This document shows, piece by piece, positions 50,587-54,419 of a stretch of 54,419 bases of DNA. A program made the position numbers and the translations under genes. Position 1 is the first letter of the stretch, and each line of letters begins with the position of its first letter. Source of the stretch: Terriglobia bacterium (GTDB taxonomy: Bacteria > Acidobacteriota > Terriglobia > Bryobacterales > Bryobacteraceae). Where the stretch lies: contig JAJPJN010000139.1 in the NCBI GenBank assembly GCA_021324185.1, positions 1 to 54,419 on the forward strand, read 5' to 3'. A model generated the notes under the pieces. The model was given only the letters and a program-made list of their open reading frames with translations, made no database searches and was not told the DNA's origin.

Positions 50587-50786
50587 CGGATAACACAATA
50601 TCAGCGGCAGGCCGGTGTTTGTCACCTTTGAATTGTCACTTGGCCGTCAGTGCTGTCGACCGTCTATACCTGGATTGTCCGATCTTCCGGCATCCTGGCT
50701 GCGTTTGAACCCGATCTGGTAAGCCGCACTGAAGTTTGCATAGCAGAGGATCCCAAAATATTCAACGTATATTTTTGCGGGAACCG

Positions 50787-51458
50787 CTATTTCAACTGCA
50801 GGTACAGCTCCCGTGGAACCTCGGCATTAATTTCAACAGCCGGCATTGCTTGCTTGATCCGTTGTATTTCGTGTTCTGAAAGTCCGGAATCCTTCACAAA
50901 TAACTTCTTCAATTGTGGAAGCTTGATCTCGTAGGGAAAGCGCGTGATCTGATTGTTATAGAGGTCCAGCGATTCCAGTTTTTGCAGTTTGCTCAATGAA
51001 GCGGGCAGTCCCGTGAGCCGATTCGAACTTAGCCCGAGGCGGTGGCAGTTTACCAGCAATCCGATGTTGTCCGGGACCTGGCCCATATCGTTGTCATCGA
51101 GCCCGACTCCTTCCAAACGTGGCAGCTTCGCTAATGTTTCCACCACGTCATGAAAATTGAGCTTCGGGCTGCCGCCGATATAAATCGCACGCAGGTTCTT
51201 CAGCTCAACGATTGAGTTTGGCAAATGGGTGAGCTCATTGCGATTCAGCAACAGAGTTTGCAGGTTTTTCAAGCGATTTATTTCATCGGGTAGTGTATCC
51301 ATTTTCACGTGGTCTAAAAGAATCACCGTTACCTTTTCGGGTTCCTTCAACGCCTCTGGGAGAGAACGGTACAAACCGTTCGCGTCTTGCGCATGGAGTG
51401 TGGCGGCAAATATACCCATCGAAAAGAGCAACGGCAATTTCGTGTGCGTTCTTGTCAT
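50787..51458 (-). CDS. exported leucine-rich-repeat protein
   Basis: A 223-residue protein with a signal peptide (about 1-23, ending LHAQ) and at least five leucine-rich repeats of the LxxLPxxIxxLxxLxxLxLxxN kind between about residues 45 and 200 (TLPDEINRLKNLQTLLLNRN, HLPNSIVELKNLRAIYIGG, GLPASLSKLQKLESLDLYNN, RFPYEIKLPQLKKLFVKD). Such repeats form a protein-binding solenoid. It lies 127 bp downstream of the large permease gene on the same strand. The partner is unknown. Confidence 0.75.
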   Translation of the reverse strand: MTRTHTKLPLLFSMGIFAATLHAQDANGLYRSLPEALKEPEKVTVILLDHVKMDTLPDEINRLKNLQTLLLNRNELTHLPNSIVELKNLRAIYIGGSPKLNFHDVVETLAKLPRLEGVGLDDNDMGQVPDNIGLLVNCHRLGLSSNRLTGLPASLSKLQKLESLDLYNNQITRFPYEIKLPQLKKLFVKDSGLSEHEIQRIKQAMPAVEINAEVPRELYLQLK

Positions 51459-51585
51459 ACCGCACCATTTTAGGGCGATTCTCGACGCTCATCGGGGAAG
51501 CCGGCACACGGCAGATTGTCCTCAACGATCTCGAGACGCACGCGCCGTTGCCTGTTCGCATCTCCCGCACCGGATCACGACTCCC

Positions 51586-54105
51586 TCATTCCTGCCGTAA
51601 GGCCACGGCAGGTTCAACCCTGATAGCTCGCCAAGTCGGAATGACAGCGGCAATCACACTGCAGAACAAAAGAATGATAGCGGCGAGAGTAAAAGATGAT
51701 ACGTCGAAGGGGTCTACTTGGAACAGAAAATTCTTCATAAGCCTCAGGAGCACAGCCGACGCAGCTAATCCTCCGGCAAGCCCTAACGCAATCGCAACAG
51801 CGAGCCGGCCCGATACCGTCCGCACGATGTCGGCCTCCTGTGCCCCTAGCGCCATGCGAATGCCGAATTCCCGAAAACGCCGTCCCACCGAATAGGCTAG
51901 CGCGCTGTAAACGCCGATCCCAGAGAGCACCAGCGCCGAACACCCGAAGTACACGCATAACAAAGCAATCAAGTGTTCCTGCCAAAGTGATGCCTCTACT
52001 TCTTGCCGCAAGGTATGGATTGTTGCGAGCGGCAAAGTCGGCGCAAGCTCACGAACAATAGCTCTCATAGCACGAATCACTGCTCCCGGATCGCCGCTCG
52101 TGCGAACGTAAATTACGCCGCCCGCATGCGTCATGTCGGAAGCCGCATAGTAGATTGGCGGGTCTATCTCGCGCATCGAACGGTACTTTGCTGTTCCAAC
52201 GAGGCCGACAATCACCGCCGTGGGAGGTTTCGTTCCATCCACGCCCTGAACGATTTCCTTTCCCACTGGATTTTGACCTGAGAAAAAATAATCAGCAAAC
52301 GCACGATTGACAACAATGTGTGCGGGTTTCATCGCGACATCTCGCGCATCAAGATTCCTACCGGCGATCAGAGGAATGCCCAAGCTGTCGAAGTAATCAG
52401 GCGTGACGCGGTTTAGACTGGTGTTGAGAAACGTTCCGTTCGGAACATGGCTTCCGGCCGGTACCACGGTCGTTTTCGTTCCAATTCCGCGCATCAATTC
52501 ACCGCCGGCAAAACTGACGGCTCGCACACCGGGAATCTGTACCGCCCTCTGCCGTATGTTGACCAGAAGCGCTGTTGCTTTAGATTCCGGGAAGCCAGCA
52601 TCCCACGGGTCAATAACGGCCTCGACGACATGGTCCTGATCAAAGCCGGGGTTCAGATGAGTTAGATTCCAGAATGTCTTGAGAATAAGTACCGACGCGA
52701 TCACGAGCAGCACAGTCAAACCGATCTGGAACGCGATCACGCCATTGGCCGATACACTTGATACACTTCTGCTGTTCACAGCCATCTGCTGGTTCAGGTC
52801 ATGCCGCCACGCGCGCCGCACGGGAACGAATCCGAAGAGTGCCGCAGTCCCCAGCGAAACTATTGAGGCGAAAGCGAACACTCGGAGATCGGGCTGCACG
52901 TCGAGCACCGCTGGGGGCGAGTAAGGGCCTACGCCGAGAATGGGCAAAAATCTCAGCAGCAAAGGCGACATACTCGAAGCGAAAAAGATCCCGATCGTTG
53001 CGCCAGGTATAACCAGCAACAAGTTCTCCGAGTAGAGTTGCCGGACCAAAAGCCAGCGACTCGCGCCAAGAGACAACCTAACCCCGATCTCGTGATTTCG
53101 CTCGGCGGACTTTGCCAAAAATAACCCGGCCAAATTGGCGCAGTCCACCAAGAGCAGGAGCGCCACCGCGGCCATCAATAGGACAACGGATTGCGAAAAC
53201 TGCTCTCGTAATCGAGAAACACCCTGCCCTGCAGCGACAAGTGAGATGCGATAAGAACGCCAGTAAGCTATTTCTCCAGGTAATCGAGAAATCGGAAATG
53301 GCTTGGGGCTTCGCGCATACCAAGCGCGCCAAAGTGACTCTTCCATCTGAGTTAGCACAGGGGTCATAGCGCTAGCCGCCGCGATCGCATTTACTCCCGG
53401 CGCAAGCCGAGCCACAATTTGGAACTGAAGTGGATAATCACCGCCTGGTTCCGTCACCGGATTCCCGGTAAGCAGCGGGGCTGCCGAAATCGGCAATCGA
53501 ATATCCGGCACCCGGTCCGCATCAATTCCATGAAATCCTTGCGGCAAAACACCTACAACCACAAACGGCACGTTTCGAATGCGAATCACTCGATTAAGAA
53601 TGTGCTTATCCCGAACGAAGTGTCGCCTCCAGCATTGTTCACTGATGACCACCGGCACTTCACCGGGGACAACGGCGTCTGCCTCATCAAGGACGCGTCC
53701 CACAACGGCCTTCACACCGAGTTCGGAGAAATAATTCGGCGACACGATCTGCGTCGAAACCAGGTGCACGCCATCGCTCAGCGATAACGCTTGAAAACTG
53801 TTGCCGGCCCAACCTTGCTCGGCTACGGCGGCGGCGAAAATCTTCCTATCTTGCTGGACAAGTTCAAATTGGCGATAGAAGAAAGCCGTTTCGGGACGAA
53901 CCTGTCGTTTTCTCATCTGCTGAAGCAAATACAGATTCTCCGGGTCACGCACCGGCAGCGGCTTCAATACCAGCGCATTCAAGAAGCTAAAAATTACCGT
54001 GTTGGAGCCAATCCCGATCGCCAAAAGCAGAATCACCGAAATGCTGAATAGCTTTTGACGCCCCAAACGGCGAACTCCATAACGAATATCGCGCCACATG
54101 CGCAC
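51586..54105 (-). CDS. FtsX/MacB-type ABC permease, acidobacterial orphan-permease type
   Basis: An 839-residue protein. After helix 1 (SVILLLAIGIGSNTVIFSFL, about 22-42) comes a MacB-type periplasmic core domain, three helices of an FtsX domain (about 290-430), another helix (FQIGLTVLLVIASVLILKTF), a second core domain and a second FtsX domain (about 690-830). The duplicated architecture and the opening DIRYGVRRLGRQ are typical of the long permeases that are numerous in Acidobacteriota and usually lack an adjacent ATPase, as here. The substrate is unknown. The C-terminus ends IRVEPAVALRQE. Start 54105 or ATG 54099. Confidence 0.88.
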   Translation of the reverse strand: MRMWRDIRYGVRRLGRQKLFSISVILLLAIGIGSNTVIFSFLNALVLKPLPVRDPENLYLLQQMRKRQVRPETAFFYRQFELVQQDRKIFAAAVAEQGWAGNSFQALSLSDGVHLVSTQIVSPNYFSELGVKAVVGRVLDEADAVVPGEVPVVISEQCWRRHFVRDKHILNRVIRIRNVPFVVVGVLPQGFHGIDADRVPDIRLPISAAPLLTGNPVTEPGGDYPLQFQIVARLAPGVNAIAAASAMTPVLTQMEESLWRAWYARSPKPFPISRLPGEIAYWRSYRISLVAAGQGVSRLREQFSQSVVLLMAAVALLLLVDCANLAGLFLAKSAERNHEIGVRLSLGASRWLLVRQLYSENLLLVIPGATIGIFFASSMSPLLLRFLPILGVGPYSPPAVLDVQPDLRVFAFASIVSLGTAALFGFVPVRRAWRHDLNQQMAVNSRSVSSVSANGVIAFQIGLTVLLVIASVLILKTFWNLTHLNPGFDQDHVVEAVIDPWDAGFPESKATALLVNIRQRAVQIPGVRAVSFAGGELMRGIGTKTTVVPAGSHVPNGTFLNTSLNRVTPDYFDSLGIPLIAGRNLDARDVAMKPAHIVVNRAFADYFFSGQNPVGKEIVQGVDGTKPPTAVIVGLVGTAKYRSMREIDPPIYYAASDMTHAGGVIYVRTSGDPGAVIRAMRAIVRELAPTLPLATIHTLRQEVEASLWQEHLIALLCVYFGCSALVLSGIGVYSALAYSVGRRFREFGIRMALGAQEADIVRTVSGRLAVAIALGLAGGLAASAVLLRLMKNFLFQVDPFDVSSFTLAAIILLFCSVIAAVIPTWRAIRVEPAVALRQE

Positions 54106-54366
54106 TATTCTCTTACGGTTGAAATTATGGGGGGCAGGCGGCTTTGCACAGGAATGTCAGAAGCCACAGCTACCTTCTTTACGAGTTCCGTTGCCCAACC
54201 AGCGATGCTGTTGACAAACTCTGGCCGATTCGGAGCTACATGATAGGATTGCCTAAGCGTAAAAGGACGCATCCTGTCCGCGGAAAGGGTAGAAGCCCAC
54301 CTTTCGGTTTCGAGCCTCAGCAACCTTCTTTCAGCCCGATTGTGCGGATACCGGGCGCTTCGATGA

Positions 54367-54374
54367 AAGGAGGT
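54367..54374 (+). promoter_or_regulatory. strong ribosome binding site
   Basis: AAGGAGGT is complementary to the 16S rRNA 3' end over eight bases and is 4 bases before ATG 54379. It is the best Shine-Dalgarno sequence in the window and decides the start of the last gene. The 273 bp between the permease start and this gene show no clear promoter boxes or further gene. Confidence 0.7.
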
Positions 54375-54378
54375 CGCA

Positions 54379-54419
54379 ATGTCGACCAATCCGCAACCGG
54401 GGAAACGCCCACTTCCCGA
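54379..54419 (+). CDS. 5' end of a gene running out of the window
   Basis: Thirteen codons are visible (MSTNPQPGKRPLP). No family can be told from this. The gene diverges from the large permease, from which it is separated by 273 bp, so both may share a control region. A regulator of the permease is possible but is guesswork. Confidence 0.55.
   Translation, partial: MSTNPQPGKRPLP

Noticed and set aside
54105-54389. 94-codon minus-strand frame between the permease and the right edge
   Set aside because: It overlaps the strong ribosome binding site and start of the plus-strand gene, has no ribosome binding site of its own that could be recognised, and shows no family motif. The space is better read as a control region.

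Overview
The window reads as chromosomal DNA of a GC-rich, diderm soil-type bacterium, most likely an Acidobacteriota member of the Bryobacter/Solibacter kind. That placement is inference from gene content: a long FtsX/MacB-type permease of the acidobacterial 'orphan permease' type, a GWxTD domain fused to a BlaR1-like M56 peptidase, a GMC oxidoreductase with a gluconate-dehydrogenase subunit-3 partner, bacillithiol genes in a diderm, and many exported carbohydrate-active enzymes. No rRNA, tRNA, CRISPR array, phage or insertion sequence was recognised.

Layout. 1-9.3 kb: a 42-bp tandem repeat at the left edge, a CxxCxxCC protein coupled to rmuC, a glycine-zipper envelope protein, the dusB-rnhA-nadD operon, a bacilliredoxin, a coiled-coil membrane protein, tdk, a Tat-exported GH29 fucosidase and a methyltransferase. 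9.5-18.7 kb (minus strand): an MFS organic-acid transporter, the valS-nadC-birA-unknown operon, and a LiaI/LiaF-like plus LytS/LytR-like envelope-sensing operon. 18.8-23 kb (plus strand): a decayed M56 (BlaR1) gene whose GWxTD tail survives, an intact BlaI repressor, bshA, and an ECF sigma factor with a membrane partner. 23.1-29.5 kb: a translationally coupled minus-strand operon (two-repeat membrane protein, subunit 3, GMC flavoprotein) diverging from a TPP-dependent enzyme and a mandelate-racemase-type enolase, together suggesting oxidation and dehydration of a sugar or hydroxy acid.

29.5-30.9 kb is an apparent insertion: a broken secreted-protein gene and an orphan Clp-N-domain gene, bracketed by two diverged copies of the 3' end of the enolase gene. 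31-38 kb: a methyltransferase, a GT39-like membrane protein, infA, a spermidine-synthase-like polytopic protein, an isochorismatase-like hydrolase, a GH88 hydrolase and a CDGSH iron-sulfur protein. 38.3-42.7 kb: an alkaline-phosphatase-superfamily enzyme with a late frameshift, next to a 658-residue exported protein of unknown function. 42.8-48.8 kb: a tripartite heavy-metal RND efflux operon. 48.9-54.4 kb: a clan GH-D-like hydrolase, an exported leucine-rich-repeat protein, the large permease, and the first 13 codons of a divergent gene with a strong ribosome binding site.

Themes that cross the window are NAD synthesis (nadD and nadC in separate housekeeping operons), bacillithiol redox (bshA and a bacilliredoxin), envelope-stress sensing (Lia-like operon, BlaI, ECF sigma factor) and polysaccharide use (GH29, GH88, GH-D-like). 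The best candidates for something undescribed are the four-histidine two-repeat membrane protein coupled to the GMC operon, the 1.35-kb insertion with its orphan Clp-N protein, and the unknown 658-residue exported protein paired with a phosphatase-superfamily enzyme. Several apparent frameshifts are single-base losses, mostly in short homopolymers, so assembly error must be excluded before calling them pseudogenes.
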